Positions 21,031-32,500 of a stretch of DNA of 64,000 nucleotides are shown here, piece by piece; the stretch's first letter is position 1; each line of letters opens with the position of its first letter. The notes beneath the pieces are model-generated. The model was not told where the DNA came from. It worked only from the letters and a program-made list of their open reading frames with translations, and ran no database searches. Source of the stretch: Takakia lepidozioides (taxonomy: Eukaryota; Streptophyta; Takakiopsida; Takakiales; Takakiaceae). The stretch is taken from the NCBI GenBank assembly GCA_030704615.1, contig CM060733.1, positions 67,084,001-67,148,000 of the forward strand, given 5' to 3'. A program made the position numbers and the translations under genes.

Positions 21031-24000
21031 TTAGCAGTAAAACATGACCTTCTTCACATTGTCCTTGAGTGGAGGCAGAGGGCGAACTGGCGCACCCCCA
21101 ACACCAGGACTGCGAGAACCTGTGGCCCCAGAAGGTATACCCATTATCGTCGACCCACTGCTGTCAGAAGGCCCTGACTCTGAGTAAAAGCGTGCGCGAA
21201 ACGCAGCCAAGTGTGCGTAGTAGGCTGGAGGGACTATGGAAACTGCACGGGTGCAGCGTGCATAGGTGTAGCAAAGATCATTTGTCAAAGACTGGAGAGT
21301 GTCTGCAGAGAAACTGTTCTCATCCCACAGTACATGATAGTGAGCTGGTCGGCTTGTACCCTGGATGCCTGCGTGGCTGCATAGATAGAAATCAAACTCT
21401 GTGGGGTGGCATATTCTGGTGTCCACTACTGTCCCTGGGAGGACATTGCCGCTTTTGTCCAAGTTCCCATCCTGCTTGTTCCCAAAGAGACGGGTATGGT
21501 GTCGTTTTTGCACAACCACAAAGGTAACAGGTGGCCGATAAGTAGCTTCCAGTGACAAACAGGCCTTGCGAATGGCATCAAGCTCATGCAGAAGTACCTG
21601 ATTAAATTGTCCCTCGCTCACACCATCTCTGTAGAAGATAATACGCTGTGGCTTTTGACCAGTTGCTGAGTAGAATGAGAGTAAGAGCTCCTTGATCATG
21701 CCTCCATTACACTGATTTCCTTTGGGATCAACCCAAGTTTTGAAGAGATCTTGGATCAATTCCTGTCGATGTGCTTGTGCACACACTAAGCCTGCATACT
21801 TAGTGACTTCAGGCCAATCCTGTGACGCTACAACCGCAGCAATGGAAGGGCTGGAGTCCTCTCCAGGATGTGGGTGGGTAACATCAGCACCAAAGATGAT
21901 AGTTGGTTTGTCACTGACCCTCGGTAGTCTGCGGAAGTGGGCATCAACAAGAACAGTGTTCCGTCCTCCAGCCTTGACATTGATTTTCAAAGCCACATTG
22001 GCCAGATACTGTGGATTCATTTTGAACACATGCTTGCTCAAGCAGCATTGTGAAACAATCCCAAGCACTGTCTCACACAGCTTTTTCAAATCCCCATAGA
22101 GAGCTCCATTGTTCTCTGGAAGAATCACCACAAGAAGGTCCAAAACCTTTCCATTGTTCTCTCTCTTCACGTCCTCACAAAGACTCTTGAGTGCCGAGTC
22201 CAAAAAATCTGGGCTCACACTGCGCAGTGGAATTTTTGGCTTCTCTGCAAAACTCATGCCAGATTTCACACACATACTACCCAACTCCCAGCAGAACTGC
22301 TCGGCCAAGTTTTGTGGCACATTCTCTGAAAAATTAACACATGCCCAGTCTTTCACAATACCTCCATTTACCATCATCTTGTTGCGCATGTTCCATTGTC
22401 CAACTTGCGGCCGACACTGTTTCTCACGACCTCTATCATGGTACTTCAGGCAAGGAGGAGGTAAAATGCGGGCTTCCACGTTGGCAAGCTGATTGCTGAT
22501 CTGAATACCGAATTCCTCTGCATAGCAATCAGCATGATATGCATTCTGTTCCACTCTACTTTTAATCTCCTTTTCGCGATCCTGCGGATTCTGGCAGGAC
22601 TCTTTCAGAGCCTTGATCTGCTTGTCAGTCAGACGTTTTGCATAGCGTTGCCCTGCAACAATCTTGCAGACCTCCATCGGAAGATAGTTGGGCCGCTGTG
22701 GATTACCGACTTGAAGACATGGTAGCTTGGGATTTCGCAGCTTGTAGCCGTAAGTCTGGAGAAAATACTCGGTTACTGACTTAAGGGTCCCTTGCTCGTC
22801 CACTGAAAACTTAAGGTCATCCGTCGCCTGATTGGTAAGCCCAGAAATGCGGTACTTGCGCATCAAGGATCCACGATGCATAACCTCAACTTTCACCCCT
22901 CGTAGGACCTTCTTGATCTTTAAGCGATCAGCATCAGAAAAGCTCCGAGATACATCCTTATTCAAGAAATCACGGACAAAATCGATCACTACTTTTGGCT
23001 CAAGGAAGGCAGTGGAAGAAATGTCAATGTTTAGGGATAGACCCATCTGAGTAGGTCGTATACTTTGATAGAAACCTCGCCATCCCTCCAGTCCTCCTCC
23101 AAGCTTAGTCGCTCCAGCTGGTGAAAAGAAAGAGCGTCCAACAGGTGTATATAGCTGGGTCGGCCGCTCTCTCAGGACGATGTCAAGAACTTGAAGGGCT
23201 TCCTGAGGAGGATCACCCTGACGACCACCCAAAAACTCCCCAAGATGATGCAGGTCAGCCCGAGAGGCAAATTTTATCACTAACTTGAATGATCGTTCCC
23301 TTCGGTGCCCAGAGCCATCCTCATCAGAAAGCACGATTGGAAACTCCTTAGACGTAAAGGGCAGCGGGCCTGCCGTATACAAGCTTTTGCGACCGTCATA
23401 AGCAGGCAATCTGCCATTAAGAGCGACTGCCCTGTGCAACGCCACCAGCTGGCGAATAACTGCCCGATTGACACCGCGGGACGTTACCTCCGGTGTAATT
23501 GTAACATCGTAATGATGCAGGTCCTTGTCTGGAAGCTCAGCAAGAAAATGGTTTGCTTTCACCGTACACTTGTCGCCTTTAGTACCCCAGCCAGGACGCC
23601 GAGGAAACGTCACTGATTTGCTAGATGCAGGAGGGCCTGCAGGTGGTTGTGAAGAGGAAGACCCTGCATCTTGAGCGGTTCTAAACACAACAGGGGCCGT
23701 GGGAGGTTCAGAGATGGGCCCTTGAATTCCGAGAGAGCCAAATCGCTCAACTAGCTTTTCCCCAGCGACAAAACTCCCTGCTTCAGGAATCGGGGATGAC
23801 ACAGGCGCTGCAAATTGTGGGACCGGATAGACAGGCGCTGGCCGTTGCGGTGGAGTTGCCTGCGGGGGGGCCGGTGTCGCTCGCTCGGCCACCGGTTGTG
23901 GACACTGCACAAATTGACCCCCAGCAGACAGTGGAGAGTGCTCTTTGGGCGCATCCAAGGCCTGCGGAATGGCTCTAACAGATTTGCCTGGCTGAGCTGG

Positions 24001-24318
24001 AGTAGCTGCGTGGGGCGGAAGAGAGTAAGCCGGAGCTGCAATGCTCGGAGGATGACTTCCCCGCTGATTCCTCTCTCTCCCACCTGGTGCTCCTCGCTGC
24101 GGTGCAGGAGGAAGATTGGCAAAGGATGGATCAGGCGGTGGCCCACGCAGACCCGCTCCTCCGCGCCCCGAACCTCCACCTTCGGGCTCATCTTGAAACT
24201 GCTGCGGTGCTGGGGCAGCTGCCTGAGCAGGTTGTTGAGCAGGCTGAGGTGATGGTTGTTGGCCTTGCGGATTGGAGGCCTCCACGCCCGCCTTAGGTTT
24301 AGGCTTCCGCCTTGGCAT
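21031..24318 (-). CDS. AGO1-like: Argonaute protein, AGO1 clade, intronless
   Basis: The product binds small RNAs and cleaves or represses complementary transcripts. The true start is the ATG at 24,318 (MPRRKPKPK), giving 1095 aa; the open frame extends to 24,381 only through a TTG codon. The N-terminus is rich in Gln, Pro and Gly with a [10 protein letters not shown] patch, as in plant AGO1. The N and L1 regions follow, then PAZ at about residues 440-575 ([26 protein letters not shown]), MID, and PIWI at about 725-1070. The slicer tetrad is complete: D812 ([13 protein letters not shown]), E853 ([10 protein letters not shown]), D898 ([11 protein letters not shown]) and H1036 ([15 protein letters not shown]). 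The C-terminus is the canonical MFYC. Plant AGO1 genes normally have many introns; none is needed here, which suggests a retrocopy or lineage-specific intron loss. The frame is intact, so the copy looks functional. Module copy 2 lies ~200 bp upstream. Confidence 0.95.
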   Translation of the reverse strand: MPRRKPKPKAGVEASNPQGQQPSPQPAQQPAQAAAPAPQQFQDEPEGGGSGRGGAGLRGPPPDPSFANLPPAPQRGAPGGRERNQRGSHPPSIAAPAYSLPPHAATPAQPGKSVRAIPQALDAPKEHSPLSAGGQFVQCPQPVAERATPAPPQATPPQRPAPVYPVPQFAAPVSSPIPEAGSFVAGEKLVERFGSLGIQGPISEPPTAPVVFRTAQDAGSSSSQPPAGPPASSKSVTFPRRPGWGTKGDKCTVKANHFLAELPDKDLHHYDVTITPEVTSRGVNRAVIRQLVALHRAVALNGRLPAYDGRKSLYTAGPLPFTSKEFPIVLSDEDGSGHRRERSFKLVIKFASRADLHHLGEFLGGRQGDPPQEALQVLDIVLRERPTQLYTPVGRSFFSPAGATKLGGGLEGWRGFYQSIRPTQMGLSLNIDISSTAFLEPKVVIDFVRDFLNKDVSRSFSDADRLKIKKVLRGVKVEVMHRGSLMRKYRISGLTNQATDDLKFSVDEQGTLKSVTEYFLQTYGYKLRNPKLPCLQVGNPQRPNYLPMEVCKIVAGQRYAKRLTDKQIKALKESCQNPQDREKEIKSRVEQNAYHADCYAEEFGIQISNQLANVEARILPPPCLKYHDRGREKQCRPQVGQWNMRNKMMVNGGIVKDWACVNFSENVPQNLAEQFCWELGSMCVKSGMSFAEKPKIPLRSVSPDFLDSALKSLCEDVKRENNGKVLDLLVVILPENNGALYGDLKKLCETVLGIVSQCCLSKHVFKMNPQYLANVALKINVKAGGRNTVLVDAHFRRLPRVSDKPTIIFGADVTHPHPGEDSSPSIAAVVASQDWPEVTKYAGLVCAQAHRQELIQDLFKTWVDPKGNQCNGGMIKELLLSFYSATGQKPQRIIFYRDGVSEGQFNQVLLHELDAIRKACLSLEATYRPPVTFVVVQKRHHTRLFGNKQDGNLDKSGNVLPGTVVDTRICHPTEFDFYLCSHAGIQGTSRPAHYHVLWDENSFSADTLQSLTNDLCYTYARCTRAVSIVPPAYYAHLAAFRARFYSESGPSDSSGSTIMGIPSGATGSRSPGVGGAPVRPLPPLKDNVKKVMFYC

Positions 24319-24520
24319 GGCTGCCCCACCGCTACACCCGAGCGAGCGACGCAGCAGAGGTGCAAGCGTGCAAGCTGCCAAGATCCCACAAGCCGCCCTT
24401 CCTTCCCGCTTATTTTACGTGCCCGTTGCTTGAGCTTCGCGCTCACGCTTCACTTCCTCCCATCATCCATCCATCCACCCATCCATCGTACGTACTTCAC
24501 TACCCTTCTTCTTCTTATTA
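24319..24520 (-). promoter_or_regulatory. 5' leader/proximal promoter of the Argonaute gene
   Basis: Only about 200 bp separate the ATG from the dispersed module. This stretch has a CATC/ATCCATCC microsatellite (24,464-24,490) and a pyrimidine tract TTCTTCTTCTTATTATTC (about 24,506-24,523). No TATA box is evident. Assignment is by position only. Confidence 0.3.
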
Positions 24521-25310
24521 TTCTAGCGACGACTGAAGGTCGGAAGCTAGTTTAGCGTAGAGCAGGTATAGGGTGCCATAGTGCCACATCATCATCATCA
24601 CGTTTTGTAGCCACCTGTTGTCGCCACATCATCATCGTCAAAGTTTTTGGATACTGCCCGAAATGCCCGAAGACTACCGCTAAAGGTGTCTTGCAGTGCG
24701 GGGAAGGGATGATGTCCCCGTATCCTTGAGCGCGGAGCAGATGGAGACAGGAGCTGTTGCAGCTAGAATTTGCACAATAGTGGGACAACCGCAATCGCAA
24801 GGTGTCGCTTTTCCTTAATGTACGATATAAAGAAGTTTGTCCATCTTGCAAATGTGGGCTGTCCTTGGGACAGTCAGCTTGGTCTTAGCAGACCGTGTTT
24901 CAATCTCTGCCTGCTCAGCTGCACCGTGGTGGTTCTCACAGACCAATCTGGCATTACCTGACTACAGACACAAGCAACACACACAAGAGGTCCTTTTGGG
25001 TTGATGGTCGGTCAAATCCTTCATGGGTCATGACACAATATCAAGGACAATGTGGTGAGGACACCTTCTTCTTCAACCTATTTCAGCCTATTTTGCCCTC
25101 TCATCATACTCGGTCATGAGATGCATATTGAATTGTCAAGGACAATGTGGTGAGGGCACCTTCTTCTTCGACCTATTTCAGCTTGTTTTACCCTTAGATT
25201 CATATTGAATTCTGTAAGTTAGCTCATTGCACAACCTTTTTTTTACAGATAACAGAGACGAGGAGAAGCTCTGGAATGCATACGTCTCCCTATATGTAGA
25301 TTTTGCTTGT
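24521..25310 (+). repeat. Dispersed upstream module, copy 2, with truncated WWDNR exon
   Basis: TTCTAGCGACGACTGAAGG at 24,521 starts a block homologous to 5081-5200. A second block (24,850-25,135) matches 5411-5745. Part of it (GACAATGTGGTGAGG to CTATTTCAGC) is repeated in tandem at about 25,140-25,190. At 25,249 an acceptor TTTTACAG is followed by a truncated copy of the 77-nt exon (RDEEKLWNAYVSLYV). The block sits head-to-head with the Argonaute gene, as copy 1 does with the GOST gene. Confidence 0.8.
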
Positions 25311-25737
25311 CACACTTAGGCTCAGCACACTTAGGTCAGTTTGTCTGTCTGACTGCTTGGGTAATTGCGGGGCAGATGTGAGAGGCAGAGTAGGGAGTGG
25401 CATGGAACAACCATGAGAGCAAAACCAAGTAAAGGCGAAAAAGAACATGAAGAAGGACATTCACAAGGATGCTAAAACAAACAAAACAAAGCCAATCCAC
25501 TAGAAGCATTCGTGTCTTTTCCGAATCGACTGCATGTCCAAAACCACTAAGGGACCAACTTTGAGATGTTTGTTACTACTGCACAGTCGTAACGGATAAA
25601 TTCGCATTTCTAATGGCGGATAGAAGTTGCATCAATGACTCCCAGTCGGCGCAATATTCGCGGCGATTTAATTCAATTACGTAAATTGTTTTTTTTTTTT
25701 AAACAGCAATTACAAGTGGTTTTAAGCACTAGAGAAT

Positions 25738-25753
25738 CCCGGGGGGTGCACTC
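25738..25753 (+). repeat. Left terminal inverted repeat
   Basis: CCCGGGGGGTGCACTC, exact inverse of 31,084-31,099, preceded by the target duplication TAGAGAA(T). Confidence 0.85.
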
Positions 25754-26073
25754 TTTATAAACTGTGCGTATCACGTGCGTTCGTCGCCTAATAAAAAAAC
25801 CCCCTGTATACGGGTCCTTGGATAATTTATACCCCCTCTGTACATACTTTTTGAAGATTATAAAATCCCCTCCTGTAAATATACAAAAATTTACAATTTT
25901 TGGAAAGTACCCCCTTCTGTATGTATATTCTCATTTTTCATCATTAAAAATAACCCTCCAATATGTATATGTATGTTTTTATATTATATCGAATTTATTC
26001 ATTTAAAACATAATAAAATCTAACAAATTAATTAAAAAAATTATTTGCCTTTGATAAAGTTGTCAAAGACTTT

Positions 26074-29000
26074 TCAGTCATTTGCATCAAGAACATATGT
26101 GTTTGACTTGATATTGTACTTTAAACATGTTAACGCGATAATGGAATCCAAATCAACCATCATGTTATCCGGCAAATCGTACGTATAGACCCCTCCTCGA
26201 ATTTTTTGGTACCATGCTAACCCAATCTCCATATGAGAAGGACGCTCCAATAAATCAACAGAATCCCTACATTCTACAAACCGCTTATTGATTTTCTTCC
26301 GCATTCTTTGAACCCTGCCCAAATACCAAGTGCCTTTGGTTGCTCCTCTGCAGGTTTTCCCTGGTCTACCTTTCCTGTTTGTAGTTTGGATCGCAGTCTC
26401 CCCATCAACAAAAAATACAGCACAATCCGAACCCAATCCCAAGCTCGTGGCTTTGTTGTTGGTAGTTGGTTTGTTTTCTCGGCAAAACAACATCGATGCA
26501 TTTCTTACTCGTGTCAATCTATCCTTGGATAGAGTAGGGTTGCCATTGAGTTGGCTAACCAAAGTGCTTTTGAATATGGTCTTCCCGTCTACTTTGACAA
26601 ATGGAACCACTGCCTTCGATCCATCTTTCTCTTGTTCAAACTCATCAATGACAGCATCCAGAGTATGTCTCAATTCACTTTGAACAAGTACCTCTTCCGC
26701 ATGATCATCCAAAGGTTGGCTCAAAACATCCTCCATTGAATTCGAAGGCCCGCACACCAATTCATCTTCCACGACCTCATTTTGAATATGTGTGTCTGCA
26801 TTAAGAGGACAAATAGAATCTATGGCATCGACATCATCACCCTCCTCTTCCAATGCTTTTGAATAGCTCCGCCTCCATTTGTCTCTCAATTGTCCATGGC
26901 TCATTCCACCAATCCAAGTTTGTTGCTTTGTTTGGTTTCATCCCAAGTTTATGGCATAAAAGTTGCACTTCTAGAAATCCACTTTTCAAAGCCTCCACAA
27001 TGCAATCATCCGATTGGACAGTAGAAAAGTCGAAAAATCAGCAAGGGGGATACCTGGCTTCTTCTCCAAAGAAGACCCTATGTGTTCTTGTTTCTTGTGA
27101 GCTCTTGAGAACTTGGGTCCTTTTGGATTCGCCTCGAACTCGGATATGCGTGTTAATGCTCCCGCACTCTCAATCAAATCACACCCGTCATGTGTCCTCT
27201 CATTCCGTAACATACCTCCCACTTTGCTGAAGAATATTTCACACACATCTGAACCAACAAGGCTCAAAGGAACTTGCACATGATTAAACTTATCCTTGAA
27301 CAATTTGATAAGTAGAACCACGTAGTGGCATGAAATTTGTAAATCCAAGTATGCTTCCCTGCTAATGAAGAAGGATTTCAGATTATACACCTCGTGGTGG
27401 AATAGCCACAACTTCCACAATCTGAAAAAAAATGATACCTTCGCAGCAGATTGTACCCTCTCACACAATGACATGTGAGGAGACAAAAAAATGTCGATGT
27501 AGCATGAAATGATGTATAGGTAAATTTCAGTACCTTTGGTCCTCTCTCTTCGATGATTCACAGTTGATTGTAACTCCCTCAAACAAGCTTGCACCTTCCG
27601 AGCTGCCAGTCGTTGAGCTGCTGCCCAATTCTGTCGATCTTCTCTTTTGATATCACATTCCCGAAGTCCATGCTTGTCCACTGAAAATGAATGGTAGACC
27701 AATAACACATGATTCAATGTAGCAACCTCATCACCCAATACCAAAGTCCGTGATGCATTGTCCAAGGGATTTACCAATTTTTTCCCATTGTGGATGAAGT
27801 CCTGATCATGGAGTCCGTATATATCTCCCCCGTTGCACACTCGACCTGTAAACAACCATCCTTCCCAAGGGATGCAAAATCTACTTCCAGCCCCATTGGC
27901 ATAATCTTCTAACATCACTTTTCTCCTCCTACTATCTCCGTCTGAAGCATGCCCAATTATAGGCCCAACCACGTCCCTCACATATTTGTCCCACAACTGT
28001 CTCACCACTTCCCATTGTGATCTCACAAAATTGTTGTCAAATCTATTGCAAGTGAGCTGGATTACCAATATCAATCGAGGTAACCGTACATGTAGAGGAT
28101 TTGCTATCAACACTCTAGCATAATGGGCAACCACATTGTTTTTGAATGGCTCCACAATATGTTTGTACCCTGATTCCCCTTCTCCCACTTGCACCACAAA
28201 ATTTGAAATACATACATGGTTGTCTTGAAGCCCACAAAACCCGAGAAGGGTGTCATCCCTAGCAATCCAACGTACCAATCGCTTCACAACAGTTTCATCT
28301 CCGGCCACCATCACTGGGATGCTTCCCAATGGAATATTTGCATCTTCCATCACATCTCTGTAAATTCCAGCCACATGCTGAAATATATCATCCGTTTCTC
28401 CCGCTCTATACTTCAAACCTTTCCTCAAAGACCGTCTTGTAGTATCAATAGAAGGACCCCCACATTTGAAGCCAAAAAATGATGCAATCTCGGACCCCCC
28501 CAAAGCTGCACAGTCTCAAACATTGTTTTTGTGCTAGTACCATACCTCTTCCCTTGTGGAGACCTGTCAATATTCTTGCCCATATCAACAAGAAAATCCC
28601 ACAAACTTTCTTTTCCTTCAAAATCCCCCCTTCTATGTGCATCAACAAATATCACGACAAAATTTGAGAACATCTCCTCTTTCAATTGCCTCAATCCCAG
28701 ACTCCTTCAAACTCCTACATCGCACAGACAAGGATGCCACTTTGGTCCTGGCCTCCCACAATTTGAACCTCAACTGCCTCAACTCCTGTCTGTTTTTGTA
28801 AACTTGTTTGACAATCTCCGCATTTCCAAGATATGACAACCTTCTTCCTTTGCCAGTATTTCTCTCCCCTCTACATTCCATGGCACCTCTTTCTCTATAT
28901 ACCCTCATTCTGAAGTCATTTTCCAAGGGAATGGAAGAACATGCTGAACATCTCAAGTTTGGAAATGGCTCCCCATCCAATGACACTCTAAAACAATCCG

Positions 29001-29607
29001 CGTGCCGAAACGTACCAACAACCTTATGCTCTTGATTGTTTAGAGTGATGGTTGCATTTGTCAACGGCTCGACATACCACTTCTTTCCTCCCTTGCTATC
29101 TTGAAGGAATGGTTTCAGACTTATTCTCTGCTGGTTGTACTCCCACCATTCATCCCATAGGCCCCAACACAAACTGTCTCTTCCTTTGTTGCATTGGGAC
29201 CTTTGCTGTAATTGTCAATCCTCGATCAGATCTCCCCGTTGGGCAGCGTCAACACAAGCGTATGGAGTTTGTGACGAGGATGCTTCCATTGTTGATGCCA
29301 CAATTGGATTGTCAAGTGGTGGGGACGGCAACACAGGTTGACTGACCAAGAAAGAGCTTAGATCCCGTTGCTTTACATCTTTGGCAATCATAGGCTTTGG
29401 ATGCCTTCCTCTCTTTTTGCAAGGTCCTTCACTACTTTCAACCTTCTGGCAAATCTCTGCATCGACATGAGTTTTTCCTTTCACATGCTCTGTTAAAGAA
29501 GATTGCAAAGAACCTGTCCTTGGAAACAAGAGTAGCCACTTCGAATCAAGTGGGCACCTAATCCTTATGGAACCCAATTGCGAATAGTCTCCAATTGTGG
29601 CTTCCAC
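26074..29607 (-). pseudogene. Transposase of the TIR element, frameshifted
   Basis: Four minus-strand frames form one protein in order. The first (29,607-29,215) has a zinc-finger-like start (RCPLDSKWLLLFPRTGSL, then EHVKGKTH). The second (29,172-28,642) has a coiled coil (IVKQVYKNRQELRQLRFKL). The third is the core (28,694-26,986), with acidic blocks MVAGDETVV, GHASDGDSRRRK, IYGLHDQDFIHNGKKLVNPL and REDRQNWAAAQRL. The fourth is a C-terminal part (26,904-26,074) with KTCRGATKGTWYLGRVQRM. The core frame breaks at a run of seven C (28,494-28,500) and again near 27,010 and 26,910, so the gene is not translatable as it stands. I believe related proteins occur in other eukaryotic genomes, but I cannot name the superfamily. 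The D/D/E catalytic set is a guess from conserved acidic blocks. Confidence 0.7.
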
Positions 29608-29639
29608 AAAGCTCTGGGGCTCACTAAATTTTCCACTGC

Positions 29640-30451
29640 ACAGGGGTCAACTCTGAGGTTAAGAAAACCATGCTTTCTCGCGTTAGTAGACCTGCCTTGG
29701 AGTACGGATCTGCTATATGGGTTGATAACTCCAACCAGGCTAAGTCTCTAGAATCCATTCAAGTGGGGGCGCTTAAGGAGTGTATGTCAGCATGCTCCAA
29801 AACAGCCAATGTGGCTGTTCGGGGTGAGTTTGGCATTCCATCCTTAAGCTCCCGACGAGATGAAATCAAGGTCAGATGGTGGGGTCAGCTGCAACATATG
29901 CCCAACACCAGATATCCTAAGTTAATCGACTGTATATCTTGGAAACCCTAAACCATGTCAAACAGGCGAAGTCCTGGCAGAAGAGAGTAGAAAAGATTCT
30001 CAAGGACCTTGACCTGGATCCGCAAGTCTTGACCCTGCTGGATAAATCTGACTTAGAGGCTGTAGTGTCTGAAGCCCATGTCTGTTGCCATGAGATTGTC
30101 TGATGAAAATGAAGTTAGGCAGAGAACTTCCCTGAACTTGTTCCAGTCAGTGACATGGGGGTGGACATCTTGGATGACCTCAAGGGTCTACCCACTCTCG
30201 GCACTAGACTGAAATTTAAACTCAGGGCAGGAAGCCTACCTTTGAACAGCAAACAGAAGCAGAGAGGAAAGGGAGAGTGCAATTGTCCGTTGTGTGGGCA
30301 ACCTGAAGACAGTATTTGTTTTCTGATACACTGTCCGGGGTTCTCTCACCAAAGAGACGCTCTCTTCAATTCTATCAAGGGAATTGTGCATATACCCCTG
30401 TTTACCAACTTTGAAAGTCTCGAGGCTGAGGATAGGTGGAGAGGCGCATAG
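29640..30451 (+). mobile_element. Non-LTR retrotransposon C-terminal fragment
   Basis: Frames at 29,670-29,951 (RPALEYGSAIWVDNSNQAK, VRGEFGIPSLSSRRDEIK) and 30,155-30,451 (TRLKFKLRAGSLPL, CPLCGQPEDSICFLIHCP) match the tail of LINE reverse transcriptase proteins, including the Cys-rich motif after the RT domain. The pieces are in different frames. It lies inside the TIR element, on the opposite strand to its transposase, so it was inserted or captured. Confidence 0.7.
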
Positions 30452-31083
30452 GAACAGAACGAAAGAAAAGCAATCAGTTTGGACATACCTGAATCAAAAC
30501 CCAAACCCGATGACCAAACTTAGGACCAGCAGGTGCTACCAGACGCCATTGAGAGATAGCGACCAGGTTTCTCAGGAGCCACAAGATGAACTGAAGCTTC
30601 TGTCTCAGCCTCCGGAGCCAGGCATGCTTAGGCCATGGAAGGGTGCCACTATTCCGCAAACGCCAAATCTTGGTAGAATGCGATTGTACTTCACAATGGC
30701 TGCGGGAAGCTCAAAGATCTTATGGGATAAGAGGAAAAAAGAAACAAGAAAGAGAGGGGGTCACAAAGCTCATGGCATGCTAAGACCATGCTGACACGGA
30801 AGGGGTGCGGGGGAGGAGGGAAAAGAGAGCCCGTGGGAGACAGATCGCGGGGAGAAAAGAAAAAAAAGAAAAGCAAAAAAACAATGTATCGCGATTTGAT
30901 CCCGCGATGTGTCACGCCACGTTCTACGCCCTTACCACTAGACTACTCCTAAAACTTAGTAACCCCCTCCTGTAAGATTATATTTAAGGTGATATAAACC
31001 CCCCTCTATATGTATAATGTTGTACATGGAGGGGTTTAAAATACCCCCTCCTGTGCACGCACGTGGCTGGTACATATTGGCTG

Positions 31084-31099
31084 GAGTGCACCCCCCGGG
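31084..31099 (-). repeat. Right terminal inverted repeat
   Basis: GAGTGCACCCCCCGGG, exact inverse of the left end, followed by TAGAGAA. Confidence 0.85.
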
Positions 31100-31419
31100 T
31101 AGAGAACGACTCTTAACAACTAGGCATTCATTGCACACCCTATTCAAAAATGGAATTTTTATAAGTGCTCCACATGGCTCATGACGTGGAATATTTTAAT
31201 GTATTTTAGGGCTTGTGTGGCTCGTAGATATTGTTCTAATCGTCGGATGTAAAATGATCTAAGGGTGGAAGAGTAACTTTGTCCTTTGCCTGAATTTGTC
31301 TAAGTGTTGGGAGAGGGATGGAGGCTTGAGAGAGAGACGAGCAAGTTATACGAGAAGGACGAAGACCAAATCGAGGCCCATGTCATGTTGTTGCAAGCGT
31401 TTATGGCGTCAAGGGCGCA

Positions 31420-31725
31420 TTATGTGCAAATATGGGCTCTTGGCTCCCCTTTGTACCATGATTTGGTATTCTTCTTGATGATCACAAGGTTCTTGGGGGA
31501 ATCAGCTTGGTCTTAGCAGCCCATATTTAATCTCTGCCCGCTCAGCTGCACCGTGGTGGTTCTTACAAACCAATCCCACATTACCTGACTACAGATACAA
31601 GCAGCACGCACAAGAGGTCTTCTTGGGTTCATGGTCAGTCTAATCCGCAATGGGTCATGACACAAGGTAGAGGACAATGTGGTGAGGGCAGCGTCTTCTT
31701 CGAGCTATTTCAGCCCGTTTTGCCG
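31420..31725 (+). repeat. Dispersed upstream module, copy 3, adjoining PPR sequence
   Basis: It shares with 5411-5700 the words TACCATGATTTGGTATTCTT, GAGGACAATGTGGTGAGGG-type sequence and a TTCAGCCCGTTTTGC end. The right end runs directly into PPR coding sequence on the same strand at about 31,725, unlike copies 1 and 2. Confidence 0.75.
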
Positions 31726-32500
31726 AGATGTAGTGTCGTGGAGTGCGATGCTTGCAGGGTATGCACAGCAGGGACGTGGGATGGAGGCTTTGGAGACCTA
31801 TGAAGTTGCGAAGGGAGAGTTTGATAACATGGCTGAACAAGATGTTGTCTCAAGGAACACGCTGAATCTCGCAAGATATGGCCAGCATGTGCGCAGGATG
31901 AGGGCATTGGAGACATATGAGCAAATGTTGCGAGAAGGGGTGCAGCCTGACTGGGTCACGTTCATTTGTGTTTGCAATGCATGTGCAAACCTGGCAGCCC
32001 TGGAGACTTGGTAAAGGGCAAAGAGGTCCATCGTGACATCGTCAAAGCTGGAACTATACCAGATGTAACAATACCTCGTCGACATGTATGCCAAACATGG
32101 GAGCATTCCCTTGTGGACAAGGAGTGTACAACAATATGGCTGAGTGAAATGTGGTGTGGTGGAATGTGATGATCGCAGGACATGCACAACATGGGCGGGG
32201 ATTGCGGGTTTTGGAGACCTATGAGCAAATGATGTGGGTCTAGGGGGTGAAGCCCGAGCACATTACGTTTGTTTGTGTTTGTAGTGCATGTACGAGCCTG
32301 TTGGAGAAGGGCAAAGAGGTCCATGGTTGCATCGTCAAAGATGGAATTGTGGTAGATGTCATTCTGAACATGAATACCCTTCTGGATAGGGAGTGATCAA
32401 CAATATGGCTGAGCAAAATGTGGTGTCGTGGAAAGTGATGATCGCAAGACATGCACAACCGGGGCGGGGATTGCAGGTTTTGGAGACCTATGAGCAGTTG
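31725..32500 (+). pseudogene. PLS-type PPR gene, decayed
   Basis: The motif DVVSWSAMLAGYAQQGRGME at 31,730 is followed by ALETYEQMLREGVQPDWVTF and CNACANLAALE, typical of P/L/S pentatricopeptide repeats of land-plant organellar editing factors. After 32,015 the repeats continue only through frame changes and stops: KEVHRDIVKAGTIPDVTI, then a second copy of the WSKMWCGG-like linker and KGKEVHGCIVKDGIV-like sequence at 32,310-32,345. No start codon in a good context, no E or DYW domain. Closest relative here is the minus-strand PPR at 41.4-43.2 kb. Confidence 0.75.

Larger units (their letters stand above)
25738..31099 (-). mobile_element. 5.36-kb TIR DNA transposon, unclassified superfamily
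   Basis: Perfect 16-bp terminal inverted repeats, CCCGGGGGGTGCACTC at 25,738-25,753 and its reverse complement at 31,084-31,099, bound the element. A second match, CACGTGCGT, lies at about the same distance inside each end. The host sequence TAGAGAA flanks both ends (TAGAGAAT on the left, TAGAGAAC on the right), a 7-bp duplication or 8 bp with one mismatch. Subterminal CCCCCTC(C)TGTA words repeat near both ends (25,800-25,960; 30,958-31,055). The interior carries a minus-strand transposase (26,074-29,607) and, near the right end, a piece of a non-LTR element. An 8-bp duplication would fit hAT, P or Zisupton-like elements, but the transposase does not show hAT hallmarks I can recognise. Confidence 0.8.

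Noticed and set aside
24319-24381. N-terminal 21-residue extension of the Argonaute
   Set aside because: The codon at 24,381 is TTG, not ATG, and the first ATG is at 24,318, where a plausible AGO1 N-terminus begins.
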